48,224 nucleotides of DNA from an uncultured Kiloniellaceae bacterium (GTDB taxonomy: Bacteria > Pseudomonadota > Alphaproteobacteria > Kiloniellales > Kiloniellaceae): the NCBI GenBank assembly GCA_947493695.1, contig CANLSF010000010.1, forward strand, positions 1-48,224, read 5' to 3'. The first letter of the stretch is position 1. Each line of letters begins with the position of its first letter. Both the position numbers and the translations under genes were made by a program. Under the pieces are notes generated by a model, which was not told the origin of the DNA, ran no database searches, and saw only the letters and a list, made by a program, of their open reading frames with translations. This document shows positions 25,126 to 36,118 of the stretch, piece after piece.

Positions 25126-25494
25126 TCACTCAGGCCGCAAGCTGTTGAAATAGTCGATCAGCGCCGAGATTTCGTTTCGTGAAAGATTGAAATCCGGCAT
25201 CTGCGTGTGCGGTATACTGAGCCAGGTCCGTAAATAGTCATCTGTCACAGCCTGCTTTGACGCAATTTCCGTAAAAGCAGGCGCGCGGCTTGAGGCATTC
25301 TTTCCGGCCTCGACCACATGACAGGACTGACACCATCTTTGGGCCAGTGCATAGCCCTCATCCCTGGCATCCATCGCCTGAGCCTGGGTCAGAACAAGGC
25401 TGAAACCAAGGGCAACACCCGCGGCAATCAACAACCAGCGCGTCGGGTTCAGGTTTTTTAGTAAGCGGTGTCTGATCTTACGTGAATTTCGCAA
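25126..25494 (-). CDS. Small class I cytochrome c
   Basis: The 122-residue protein has a basic N-terminus and one hydrophobic segment (about residues 20-40, ending AQA). A single heme-binding motif CQSCH lies at residues 55-59, and the axial methionine is probably Met99 in HTQMPDF. The start is a TTG with GAGGAG six bases upstream, which decides it. It would be a periplasmic electron carrier, or membrane-held if the signal is not cleaved. A perfect FNR-type box lies 155 bp upstream, so expression under low oxygen is likely. No oxidase gene is nearby. Confidence 0.9.
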   Translation of the reverse strand: MRNSRKIRHRLLKNLNPTRWLLIAAGVALGFSLVLTQAQAMDARDEGYALAQRWCQSCHVVEAGKNASSRAPAFTEIASKQAVTDDYLRTWLSIPHTQMPDFNLSRNEISALIDYFNSLRPE

Positions 25495-25801
25495 TTCCGG
25501 CTCCTCTCACTTATCACTGTCATTCGCCCTGCCAACCAAATCGCAAAGTTGGCGGGCTCCGACTTCAAAACGCTTAAACGCCAGTCGTTTAGACTTTGTC
25601 TCAAGCTTGAAGCCACCTTCTTTCTAACGCCATATGCACTTATCGGCTTTGATCCCGATCAATGACGGTCGAAACAGTGGAATTGAGAGAATCTGGGATG
25701 CCCCTCACCGATAGCGCACAGAAATCCGCAACCACGGAAACAAGCTGGATTAGCTCATTAAGCGAGTGGTTGAAGGTCAGCATTTAGCGCGAGGGAAAGA
25801 A
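25495..25801. other. Intergenic region between cytochrome c and tRNA-Lys
   Basis: These 307 bp carry no gene. Apart from the FNR-type box, a small dyad TAAACG-ccagt-CGTTTA sits at 25575-25591, between that box and the cytochrome start. It could form a leader hairpin or second operator. The part next to the tRNA shows nothing recognisable. Confidence 0.55.
25649..25662 (-). promoter_or_regulatory. FNR/FnrL-type binding site
   Basis: The sequence TTGATCCCGATCAA matches the FNR consensus TTGAT-N4-ATCAA at all ten defined positions. The box ends 155 bp before the TTG start of the cytochrome c gene, and no other protein gene starts near it. This predicts control by an oxygen-sensing Fnr/FnrL protein encoded elsewhere. 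The -10 element downstream of it is not clear. Confidence 0.75.
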
Positions 25802-25877
<76 letters not shown>

Positions 25878-26032
25878 CCAAGAGGCGCGGTAATAGCAAG
25901 TCCTCAGGGCTTTGTCGAGAACTTCAGACTGGAAAATGCGTCGTCGGGCAATTTTCTGAAGGAATACGCTGGCCAGAAACGGCTCATAGCGTAAGTGAGC
26001 CAGACGCCCGCGTGCACAAGGCTTGCTCTGCC

Positions 26033-27190
26033 CTACAACTCTTCGGTCACTCCGCGGCGGGATATGAAGGTATCCCGGTGCACATAGACAGATATCACCA
26101 ATCCCAGTCCGACCATGACCGTCAGCATCGCGGTGCCACCGTAGGAGATCAACGGCAGAGGCACACCCACGACCGGGATCAGGCCCATCACCATGGCGAT
26201 ATTGATAAAGACATAGAGGAACAGGTTTGTGGTCAGGCCGATGGCCAGCAGACGGCCGAACTGATTGCGCGTGCGCAGGGAAATCGCGATCCCATAGATG
26301 ATCAGCAGAATATAGAGCCCAATCAGGCCCAGACCGCCGACCATGCCGAATTCCTCGGCCAGCATGGTAAAGATGAAGTCGGTCTGCTTTTCCGGCAGGA
26401 AATTCAGATGACTCTGTGAACCAAGCAAAAAACCCTTGCCGAACATGCCGCCGGAGCCCAGGGCGATCATGGCCTGCATGATGTGGTAACCCGTACCCAG
26501 GGGATCGGTCTCCGGATTCATGAAGGTCATGACCCGGGCCTTCTGGTATTCGTGGAGCAATTGCCAGCCGATAGGGATTGCCGCGAGCCCGGCAGCCCCG
26601 ACAATCGCGAACTTCCAAAGCCGCACCCCGGCACAGAAGAAAACAGCTCCTGCCGCCATGGCCAACATCACGGTGGTTCCCAGGTCAGGCTGTTTCAAAA
26701 CCAATGTCGCCGGAGCTGCGATCAGGGCGAGCGGAATCAGCAGATAGGTAGGTCGACCGATATCTTCCACCGACACGCCATTGAAATAGCGGGCCAGAGC
26801 GAGAATCAGGCAGACTTTCATCACCTCGGATGGCTGCAGCTGGATGACCTTCAAGTCGATCCAGCGTTGTGCGCCCATACCTACAGTGCCCATAACCTCA
26901 ACAGCGACCAGCAAAAACAGAGCGATGAAGTAAAGCGCGTAAGCGTAACGGAACCAGATCCTGATATCGATCAAGGCCACAGTCAGCATAAGTAACAGGC
27001 CGCCACCAAAGCGGATTGCCTGACGCGAGGCCCAGGGATTGATATTGCCGTTGCCTGCTGAGAACAACATGGCAAAGCCGACCGAGAAGATCAGAACAAC
27101 CAGCAGCACCATGCCCCAATTGATCGACCAGATCTTCTGACCGAACGTCAGACCCGTGCTCTGCGACATGCTGCTGAAGCGACCGGCCAT
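26033..27190 (-). CDS. rodA: Rod-shape-determining SEDS glycosyltransferase RodA
   Basis: The 385-residue polytopic protein has about ten membrane helices and SEDS-family blocks, including WIDLKVIQLQPSEVMK, the PDLGTT segment and the C-terminal PLISYGGTAML motif. RodA polymerises glycan strands together with PBP2 in the elongasome. The ATG follows the TGA of mrdA by two bases and has AGGAG eight bases upstream, so the start is secure. It ends the mre/mrd cluster before tRNA-Lys. Confidence 0.97.
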   Translation of the reverse strand: MAGRFSSMSQSTGLTFGQKIWSINWGMVLLVVLIFSVGFAMLFSAGNGNINPWASRQAIRFGGGLLLMLTVALIDIRIWFRYAYALYFIALFLLVAVEVMGTVGMGAQRWIDLKVIQLQPSEVMKVCLILALARYFNGVSVEDIGRPTYLLIPLALIAAPATLVLKQPDLGTTVMLAMAAGAVFFCAGVRLWKFAIVGAAGLAAIPIGWQLLHEYQKARVMTFMNPETDPLGTGYHIMQAMIALGSGGMFGKGFLLGSQSHLNFLPEKQTDFIFTMLAEEFGMVGGLGLIGLYILLIIYGIAISLRTRNQFGRLLAIGLTTNLFLYVFINIAMVMGLIPVVGVPLPLISYGGTAMLTVMVGLGLVISVYVHRDTFISRRGVTEEL

Positions 27191-27192
27191 AG

Positions 27193-29079
27193 TCAGGTCT
27201 CCTGACCGGGTGTCGGTGCCAGAAGCTGAAACGCCGGCGCGCCCGAGGGATCACGGCGTTGGGTTTCCGTCAGAATATCCCGCACGATTGGCGCAGCGGT
27301 ACTTGAGCCGCCACCCCCGTGTTCCACAATCACCGCACAGGCATAGCGCGGATTGTGAACCGGTGCATATCCAACAAAAAGCGCATGGTCCCGCCGGCGC
27401 CAGGGCAGGTCTTCGTTCTTGAAGACACCGGCGGCCCGCTCCGCAAGGGTAATCCGCCGCACCTGGGAAGTTCCGGTCTTGCCCGCCATCTCCCAGCCTT
27501 CTTCCTTGATCCGGGCCTTATAGGCAGTTCCGCGGCGATTATTGGTTACGGCGTCCATGGCGTTCTGAATTACGCGCATATGCTCCGCAGGAACCCCGAT
27601 GGACTCAAACTGCGGATCAGGCTCTGCGATCCCGCCAGCTTCATCATTGAACCCGCGGGTCAGGCGCGGCGTCACCTTCAACCCACCCGAGGCAATTCGT
27701 GCCGTCATCGTGGCCAGTTGCAATGGCGTAGATAGGACGAAGCCCTGTCCGATGGCCGCAATGAGGGTTTCACCGCCCTGCCAGGGCTCACCGACATTGG
27801 CGAGCTTCCAGGCCTTGGTTGGAATGACGCCGGAGCGCTCACCCGGTAGATCGACCCCGACAGGTTGTCCCAAACCGAAACGGTTCGCCATGGCTGCTAT
27901 TTTATCGACGCCGATGCGGCGGGCAACGTCATAGAAGTAAACATCGCAGGAATGCTGTATCGATCCGTTGAGATCGACCCAACCGTGGCCGCCACGCTTC
28001 CAGCAGTGAAACTTCGCATTGCCGAGGCGCATCGAGCCCGGACAGAAGACCGAATGCTGAGGACCGATCCCCTCCTTCATCGCTGCCAGCGCAACGATCA
28101 TTTTAAAGGTCGACCCCGGCGCAAAGGTACCGGCGATGGCTTTATTCGTCAGGGGTGACAGATGATCCTTGATCAGACTGTTCCACTCGCGCGTCGAGAG
28201 ACCGCGGTTGAAGGCTGACGGATCGTAACTTGGCACCGAGCCCAACGACAGCACGTCGCCGTTCTTGATATCCATCACCACTGCCGCCGCCGATTGCTCG
28301 CTCATCAGGCGCTGCTGAACATAGGTCTGAAGCCCGGCATCGATCGTAAGCACCGCATCGCGACCGGGCTCGCCCTCGTCGCGGGAGAGCTCACGGATCA
28401 CACGACCGTAGGCATTCACTTCAAGATGACTATTACCCTGCTTGCCGCGCAGAACGAGGTCGTGCTGCTTTTCGAGGCCGTTCTTGCCGATCCTGAAGCC
28501 TGGAAGTTCGAGCAAAGGTTCGCCCGTAAGGTCACGCTCCGAAACGGCAGCAACATAACCCAGCGTGTGTGCCATTGCCGGGCCGTAAGGATAAGATCTG
28601 GTCTGGCCGACTTCGATGCTGGCGCCGGGCAGGTCGGCCGCATTGACCGAGATCTTGCTGACCTCTTCCCAACTCAGGTTATCACGGACCGTGACCGGGA
28701 CGAACGCGCGCTTGCGTTTCACTTCACGCAGGACCCGCTTGAAATCATGTTCAGACAGAGAGATCACGTTGCTTAGCGAATCAAGCGTTGCCTCAACATC
28801 CAGCGTTTGTTCGCGAACCAGAACCAGACGGTAGTTCTGCTCGTTAACGGCCAGCTCCACCCCGAAACGATCGAGTATCCGTCCGCGCGGCGGGGGCAGA
28901 ACCCGAAGGTTGATCCGGTTGTCTTCCGCAAGAGTCTTGTAGGTATCGGATTTGATAATCTGCAGATAGTACATCCGCCCGGCGAGCGTAGAGAAGAGCA
29001 GCGCCTGTCCGCCGGCCAGGAACAATGCCCGGCGCGAAAAGGTCTTCGACTTGCTGCTATCGTCGTGATTCTGTGCCAT
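27193..29079 (-). CDS. mrdA: Penicillin-binding protein 2 (elongation transpeptidase)
   Basis: The 628-residue class B PBP has an N-terminal membrane helix (about residues 14-30), a dimerisation domain and a transpeptidase domain. The active serine is Ser323 in PGSTFK, the second motif is SCDVYFYD, and the third is KTGT from Lys534. It crosslinks peptidoglycan during side-wall growth with RodA, under MreBCD control. It precedes rodA by two bases. A 131-bp gap separates it from mreD and has no strong signal. Confidence 0.97.
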   Translation of the reverse strand: MAQNHDDSSKSKTFSRRALFLAGGQALLFSTLAGRMYYLQIIKSDTYKTLAEDNRINLRVLPPPRGRILDRFGVELAVNEQNYRLVLVREQTLDVEATLDSLSNVISLSEHDFKRVLREVKRKRAFVPVTVRDNLSWEEVSKISVNAADLPGASIEVGQTRSYPYGPAMAHTLGYVAAVSERDLTGEPLLELPGFRIGKNGLEKQHDLVLRGKQGNSHLEVNAYGRVIRELSRDEGEPGRDAVLTIDAGLQTYVQQRLMSEQSAAAVVMDIKNGDVLSLGSVPSYDPSAFNRGLSTREWNSLIKDHLSPLTNKAIAGTFAPGSTFKMIVALAAMKEGIGPQHSVFCPGSMRLGNAKFHCWKRGGHGWVDLNGSIQHSCDVYFYDVARRIGVDKIAAMANRFGLGQPVGVDLPGERSGVIPTKAWKLANVGEPWQGGETLIAAIGQGFVLSTPLQLATMTARIASGGLKVTPRLTRGFNDEAGGIAEPDPQFESIGVPAEHMRVIQNAMDAVTNNRRGTAYKARIKEEGWEMAGKTGTSQVRRITLAERAAGVFKNEDLPWRRRDHALFVGYAPVHNPRYACAVIVEHGGGGSSTAAPIVRDILTETQRRDPSGAPAFQLLAPTPGQET

Positions 29080-29210
29080 TACCGCTTGATCCGCTTTACC
29101 TCGATACGAGGATACTTGACGAGAAAGCCTCTATAAAACTGAACTGGTTTAACTCTATCTCCGCGGTGCAGCGCCAAACGCCTACAACCGATCCCCCGAC
29201 ATGGAGACAC

Positions 29211-29720
29211 TCAACGTAAAAACAGTCGCTGCCCATGAACGAAAAGCCATGTAAAGCCCGGATAGACCGCCAGTGTCATCAAATACTGGAAGGTCGCCGA
29301 ACTATGTTCCACCAATGTCGCCGTCAGCAAACTGGTCAGGATCCACATCACAAAGAACGCCAGGAACGCCACCAGTGCGAAGATACTCCAGATAACGACA
29401 AAGGAGGCACTGGTAAAGAAACGTGCTTGTGATATCACCAGATGACGGACCACCAGCAACGCAATACTTGCAACCCCCAGCATCGATCCACTCAACAGAT
29501 CCTGCGCAACTCCAATCACGAAGACCGCCCAGATCGGCATAAGGTCAGGCCGGTGAATGGTCCAGTAGTAGACCGCGATCAATGATAGCGAAGGAATGAT
29601 CGGCGCGAGTTCCGGTATGCGTAGCGGCACCATCGATGCCATGATCAGAAGCAGCGTCGCGGTCACTGGGAACATACTGCGGGCGATCGCATCCAACCGC
29701 TGCCACAGACTGAACTTCAC
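29211..29720 (-). CDS. mreD: Rod-shape-determining membrane protein MreD
   Basis: The 169-residue protein has about five membrane helices and the MreD pattern of short loops (PIWAVFVIGVAQDLLSGSMLG). It starts with GTG within the GTGA overlap of the mreC stop, showing translational coupling. It is an inner-membrane member of the elongasome next to MreC. Confidence 0.93.
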   Translation of the reverse strand: MKFSLWQRLDAIARSMFPVTATLLLIMASMVPLRIPELAPIIPSLSLIAVYYWTIHRPDLMPIWAVFVIGVAQDLLSGSMLGVASIALLVVRHLVISQARFFTSASFVVIWSIFALVAFLAFFVMWILTSLLTATLVEHSSATFQYLMTLAVYPGFTWLFVHGQRLFLR

Positions 29721-30712
29721 TGGGCTTGCTCCGACACCGCACCATCCGCCTGAATCACGGCACCGGAAGATTCGCCGGTCGCTGAGGCAGCAGCGTCACC
29801 AGATATTGCCGCTGACGGAGTTACCTGGCGAGGCAAACCACCACCTTTCACGAGGCCGTCTTCAGGCGACGAAAGAATGCGAGGCAGTTCGTAATCTACG
29901 AGACGCAGGAACTCCAGGTGAGACCAATCCACGTAGGGCTCAACCCGCACGTCGTTCTCGCGCACATCGGTCACCACACCGATTGGCAGCCCACTTGGGA
30001 AAGCGCCACCATGACCGGAGGTTACCACGCGATCCCCAACTCTTATCTGTACGCCCGGACTGAAATACAGCAGCTCAGGATTTGGAGAATTATCGCCGGC
30101 AAGCACGGCGCGATCCCGCGCGTTCCCAACCAGCACCGGAACCCGGCTGTTCATATCCGTAACAAGAAGGATACGGGCAGCCCGGCGGCCGGTTTCGGCA
30201 ACACGTCCGGCGAGACCTCTTCCGGTCAGAGCAGCCTGCCCTTTTGCAACGCCATCGCGCGCCCCGGCACTAACCAGTACAGAACGCACAAAAGCACCAC
30301 CCTGATCGCCGATTACGCGGGCAGTGATGTAGCGTGTCCGAGGTTCGATGGTCAGTTCGTTGAGTTCGCGCAGCATACGGTTCTCGTCTTCGAGCCGTTG
30401 CGCGGCGGCGCGCCATTGCAGAAGACGCTCGTTCTCCTGCCGCAATGCCTCGTTGGTGGCGCGAACCTCCATCAGTTCGCGACCGCTGACGATAGCATCT
30501 GAGACTGTAGCGACAGGGCTGGTGGCCAATTCAAGGACCGGAGCGATTGCGTCGTTTACAGCGGTTCTGACCCGCTCGACTGCCGGCGTACTCGCCCTCC
30601 CGAGAACAAGAAGGACAATCGCCAGGGCAAAAAAGAAAACAAAAGCGGAGCGCTGTGCCCAAGCCCTGATGGGCGTAGCCAAGCCGAGCGCATTACCCGA
30701 ACGTTTGCTCAC
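29717..30712 (-). CDS. mreC: Cell-shape protein MreC
   Basis: The 331-residue protein has one N-terminal membrane helix (about residues 20-40). A coiled coil around residues 70-115 leads into the periplasmic double beta-barrel domain (ITARVIGDQGGAFVRSV onward). The C-terminal tail is Ala/Ser/Gly-rich. It starts with GTG, with AGGAG five bases upstream. It couples cytoplasmic MreB to PBP2/RodA. A 108-bp gap from mreB contains a possible promoter. Confidence 0.95.
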   Translation of the reverse strand: MSKRSGNALGLATPIRAWAQRSAFVFFFALAIVLLVLGRASTPAVERVRTAVNDAIAPVLELATSPVATVSDAIVSGRELMEVRATNEALRQENERLLQWRAAAQRLEDENRMLRELNELTIEPRTRYITARVIGDQGGAFVRSVLVSAGARDGVAKGQAALTGRGLAGRVAETGRRAARILLVTDMNSRVPVLVGNARDRAVLAGDNSPNPELLYFSPGVQIRVGDRVVTSGHGGAFPSGLPIGVVTDVRENDVRVEPYVDWSHLEFLRLVDYELPRILSSPEDGLVKGGGLPRQVTPSAAISGDAAASATGESSGAVIQADGAVSEQAQ

Positions 30713-30765
30713 AACGTCTCCTGATCGCCGGACGATTCCCTTGCGAATCGCCGTTAAGCACTTGA

Positions 30766-30809
30766 TTCTTTATAACAAGGTTAAAATATTATACCTAATT
30801 AATAAAGAA
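30766..30809 (-). promoter_or_regulatory. AT-rich dyad with TATAAT between mreB and mreC
   Basis: Arms TTCTTTAT (30766-30773) and ATAAAGAA (30802-30809) flank 28 AT-rich bases. On the minus strand these include an exact TATAAT at 30788-30793. This could be a promoter for mreC onward, or a processing site that lets mreB be made in excess. No good -35 element was identified. Confidence 0.4.
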
Positions 30810-30820
30810 ACTATTGACGT

Positions 30821-33377
<2,557 letters not shown>

Positions 33378-33495
33378 TCAACTTGGATTAACCCCTCGCG
33401 TGTTCGGAACACCCCCGGACGATCCGCGACGGAAACTCGGTAAATTCTTATGTGCACGACAGCCGGCGGTGGCCTATCGCGTTGCGGTGGCTATG

Positions 33496-34029
33496 TCAAA
33501 GACCTTTCGGACCGCGCGAGATCGCGACGACACCGGTCCGGCTGACATCGACCAGCCCAAGCGGCTGCATCAAATCGATAAAGACATCGAGCTTATCGCT
33601 CTTGCCGGTCATCTCGAACACGAAATGATCGTGACTGGAATCAACAACCCGTGCCCGGAAGATATCCGCGATCCGCAGAGACTCAACCCGCTTTTCGCCG
33701 GCCCCCGCCACCTTGACCAGAGCAAGCTCTCGGTCAACTGCCGGGCCTTCGTTGGTCAGATCGCTGATCCGGTGCACCGGCACCAGGCGCTCAAGCTGCG
33801 CCTTGATCTGCTCAAGGATCTGCGGCGTGCCTGATGTAACAACGGTGATGCGTGAAAAGTTCTTCAACTGGTCGACTTCGCTGACCGTCAGGCTTTCGAT
33901 ATTGTAGCCCCGGCCGGAGAAAAGACCGATGACACGGGCGAGAACGCCCGGTTCGTTGTCCACGAGCACCGCAATGGTGCGTTTTTCAATATTGGTTTCT
34001 TTCGGCGACATTGGCCGCATTCCGTTCAT
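33496..34029 (-). CDS. ilvH: Acetolactate synthase small (regulatory) subunit
   Basis: The 177-residue protein has an N-terminal ACT domain (TIAVLVDNEPGVLARVIGLFSGRGYNIESL) and the usual C-terminal domain. It binds valine and adjusts the activity of the large subunit. Three in-frame ATGs lie at the 5' end; the third, seven codons in, has the best-spaced GGA and may be the true start. It lies 165 bp after ilvI, an unusually wide gap for this pair. Confidence 0.96.
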   Translation of the reverse strand: MNGMRPMSPKETNIEKRTIAVLVDNEPGVLARVIGLFSGRGYNIESLTVSEVDQLKNFSRITVVTSGTPQILEQIKAQLERLVPVHRISDLTNEGPAVDRELALVKVAGAGEKRVESLRIADIFRARVVDSSHDHFVFEMTGKSDKLDVFIDLMQPLGLVDVSRTGVVAISRGPKGL

Positions 34030-34194
34030 TGCAAAAAAGCTGATTTAGAGAAGCTTGTGAGTTTTGAGACGCCGAGGGCATCCGAGTTCGATAGGGTCGG
34101 TCTGCCGCCTCCCTGCCCCGCTTCGTCCAGTTCCTCAACCACGCTATGAGCCTGAGAGACTATGGAAGCGACGCAGCCGGGAGTGGCTGTGCGA

Positions 34195-35958
34195 TCAGAC
34201 CAGGACCATGCCCTCCTCGGAAATCGGCTTCTGCGCCTTGTCTTCCGGCCCGAGCAGCATCTCGTAGTGAGCCGCGCCTGACGGAATCATCGGAAAGACA
34301 TTCTCGTCCTGGGTAACGGCGCAGTCGAAGACCACCGGTCGCGGCGTATCGATCATTTCCTGGATCATCCCGTCCAGATCGGCCGCATCCTCGCAGCGCA
34401 TGCCGACCATGCCGAAGGACTCAGCCAGTTTGACGAAGTCAGGCAGCGAAGACGAATAGCTCTCCGAATAGCGCGCGCCATGCAGCAACTCCTGCCACTG
34501 GCGGACCATGCCCATCCACTGATTGTTCACGATGAAGACCTTCACCGGCAAATTATACTGCGCGATGCAGGAGAGCTCCTGAATGTTCATCAGGATCGAG
34601 GCCTCGCCGGCGACATCGATGACCAGAGAATCGCGATGTGCCCGCTGCACGCCCATCGCGGCAGGCAGGCCATATCCCATGGTGCCCAAGCCTCCGGATG
34701 TCATCCAACGCTTCGGCTCTTCAAACTTGAAGTACTGCGCTGCCCACATCTGATGCTGGCCAACCTCGGTGGTGATGTAGGTATCACGGTCCTTGGTCAG
34801 CTCATACAGCCGCTGGATTGCGTACTGCGGTTTGATCAGCTTGCCCTTCTGGGTGTAAGCGAGGCAATCCTTCGCGCGCCATTCTTCGATCTGGCTCCAC
34901 CAGGCCTTAAGCGCTTTTTGGTCGAGCTGATAGCCCCCCTCGTCCCAGGCCGTCATCATTGCTTCAAGCACCCGGGCCGCATCGCCGATGATCGGCAGGT
35001 CGACCATGACGTTCTTGTTGATCGAGCTGGGATCGATATCCACGTGGATCTTAGTCGAGTTCGGAGAGAATTCGTCGAGGCGCCCGGTTACCCGATCGTC
35101 GAAACGCGCACCGATGTTGATCATCAGATCGCAGTTGTACATGGCCAGATTGGCCTCGTAAGTTCCATGCATACCGAGCATGCCGACAAATTGCGGATCG
35201 CTGGCAGGATAGCTGCCGAGCCCCATCAGCGTATTTGTGCAGGGCGCGCCCAGCTTACGAACAAAGCGGGTCAGCAACTCAGAACCACGGTCACCTGCAT
35301 TGATCACACCACCGCCGGCATAGAAGATCGGTCGTTTAGCCGCAGCGATCAGCTTGACGGCCTGCTCGATTTTACTGGGTTCTGCATCGACCTGAGGCCG
35401 GTAGCTGCGATGTTTCACCTCTTCAGGCGGGATGTAGCAGTCACTCTTGCCCTGCAGGATGTCCTTCGGCAAATCGATTACGACCGGTCCCGGACGGCCC
35501 GTCTGAGCAACATAAAATGCCTCGTGCATGATACGCGGCAGATCACCAATATCCTTCACCAGATAATTGTGCTTGGTGCAGGGCCGCGTAATGCCCGTGG
35601 TGTCGGCTTCCTGGAAAGCATCATTGCCGATCAGATGGGTCGGCACCTGGCCCGTCAGGCAGACGATCGGAATAGAATCCATCAAGGCATCAGTCAGTCC
35701 GGTCACAGCGTTGGTCGCACCCGGCCCTGAAGTCACCAGAACCACGCCGATCTTGCCGGTCGAACGCGCATAACCTTCAGCCGCATGCACGGCGCCGCCT
35801 TCCTGACGGACAAGGATATGCTCGATATTATTCTGCTGGAAAAGCGCATCATAGATCGGTAGGACAGCGCCGCCCGGATATCCGAAAATGACCTCGACTC
35901 CCTGATCCACCAGAGATTTGATCACCATTTCCGCGCCGTTCATCTGCTCCGATGCCAT
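34195..35958 (-). CDS. ilvI: Acetolactate synthase large (catalytic) subunit
   Basis: The 587-residue ThDP enzyme has the activating glutamate in VRQEGGAVHAAEGYAR and the FAD/central domain. The ThDP/Mg motif is in VAGEASILMN and NNQWMGMVRQW. The GEAS form replaces the usual GDGS, as in many alphaproteobacterial homologues. The ATG at 35958 has GAGG nine bases upstream and is preferred to a TTG two codons earlier. It starts the ilvI-ilvH-ilvC series and is preceded by a highly structured leader. Confidence 0.97.
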   Translation of the reverse strand: MASEQMNGAEMVIKSLVDQGVEVIFGYPGGAVLPIYDALFQQNNIEHILVRQEGGAVHAAEGYARSTGKIGVVLVTSGPGATNAVTGLTDALMDSIPIVCLTGQVPTHLIGNDAFQEADTTGITRPCTKHNYLVKDIGDLPRIMHEAFYVAQTGRPGPVVIDLPKDILQGKSDCYIPPEEVKHRSYRPQVDAEPSKIEQAVKLIAAAKRPIFYAGGGVINAGDRGSELLTRFVRKLGAPCTNTLMGLGSYPASDPQFVGMLGMHGTYEANLAMYNCDLMINIGARFDDRVTGRLDEFSPNSTKIHVDIDPSSINKNVMVDLPIIGDAARVLEAMMTAWDEGGYQLDQKALKAWWSQIEEWRAKDCLAYTQKGKLIKPQYAIQRLYELTKDRDTYITTEVGQHQMWAAQYFKFEEPKRWMTSGGLGTMGYGLPAAMGVQRAHRDSLVIDVAGEASILMNIQELSCIAQYNLPVKVFIVNNQWMGMVRQWQELLHGARYSESYSSSLPDFVKLAESFGMVGMRCEDAADLDGMIQEMIDTPRPVVFDCAVTQDENVFPMIPSGAAHYEMLLGPEDKAQKPISEEGMVLV

Positions 35959-35990
35959 TTCCAAAATCCTCTAAATCGGCATGTTTATAT

Positions 35991-36068
35991 TTTGCTTTGC
36001 CAAACTCACTTGCCGAGGCCGGTCATTTGCAGAATTAAGCTGCAAATCCGGGCGTTTGGCAAAGCAAA
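35991..36068 (-). promoter_or_regulatory. Nested long hairpin in the ilvI leader (candidate attenuator)
   Basis: Outer arms of 15 bp (35991-36005 and 36054-36068) are perfectly complementary. Inside them is a second perfect 8-bp stem, ATTTGCAG (36025-36032) with CTGCAAAT (36040-36047). Just upstream on the minus strand, CGCCAA-AAGC-TTGGCG (36078-36093) forms another hairpin. GGCGTT/AACGCC pairing would compete with both, so alternative folds exist. The structure ends 33 bp before the ilvI ATG. No U-run follows, so control may act on translation rather than by intrinsic termination. Confidence 0.65.
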
Positions 36069-36074
36069 GCCCAT
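36006..36074 (-). CDS. Candidate 22-residue leader peptide of ilvI
   Basis: An ATG at 36074 opens a 22-codon frame ending in TGA at 36006, wholly inside the structured leader. It contains four Leu and two Ile codons, including Leu-Ile-Leu at codons 13-15 placed at the inner hairpin. Leader peptides of ilv operons use such codons to sense charged tRNA. The ribosome site is poor, and there is no dense run of regulatory codons as in enteric ilv leaders, so this is a suggestion only. Confidence 0.35.
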   Translation of the reverse strand: MGFALPNARICSLILQMTGLGK

Positions 36075-36118
36075 CAACGCCAAGCTTTTGGCGAAGAGGC
36101 GCGCACCCTAGCGGGTCG

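Noticed and set aside
34480-35730. 416-codon plus-strand frame antisense to ilvI
   Set aside because: It is a shadow frame caused by GC-rich codon bias in ilvI.
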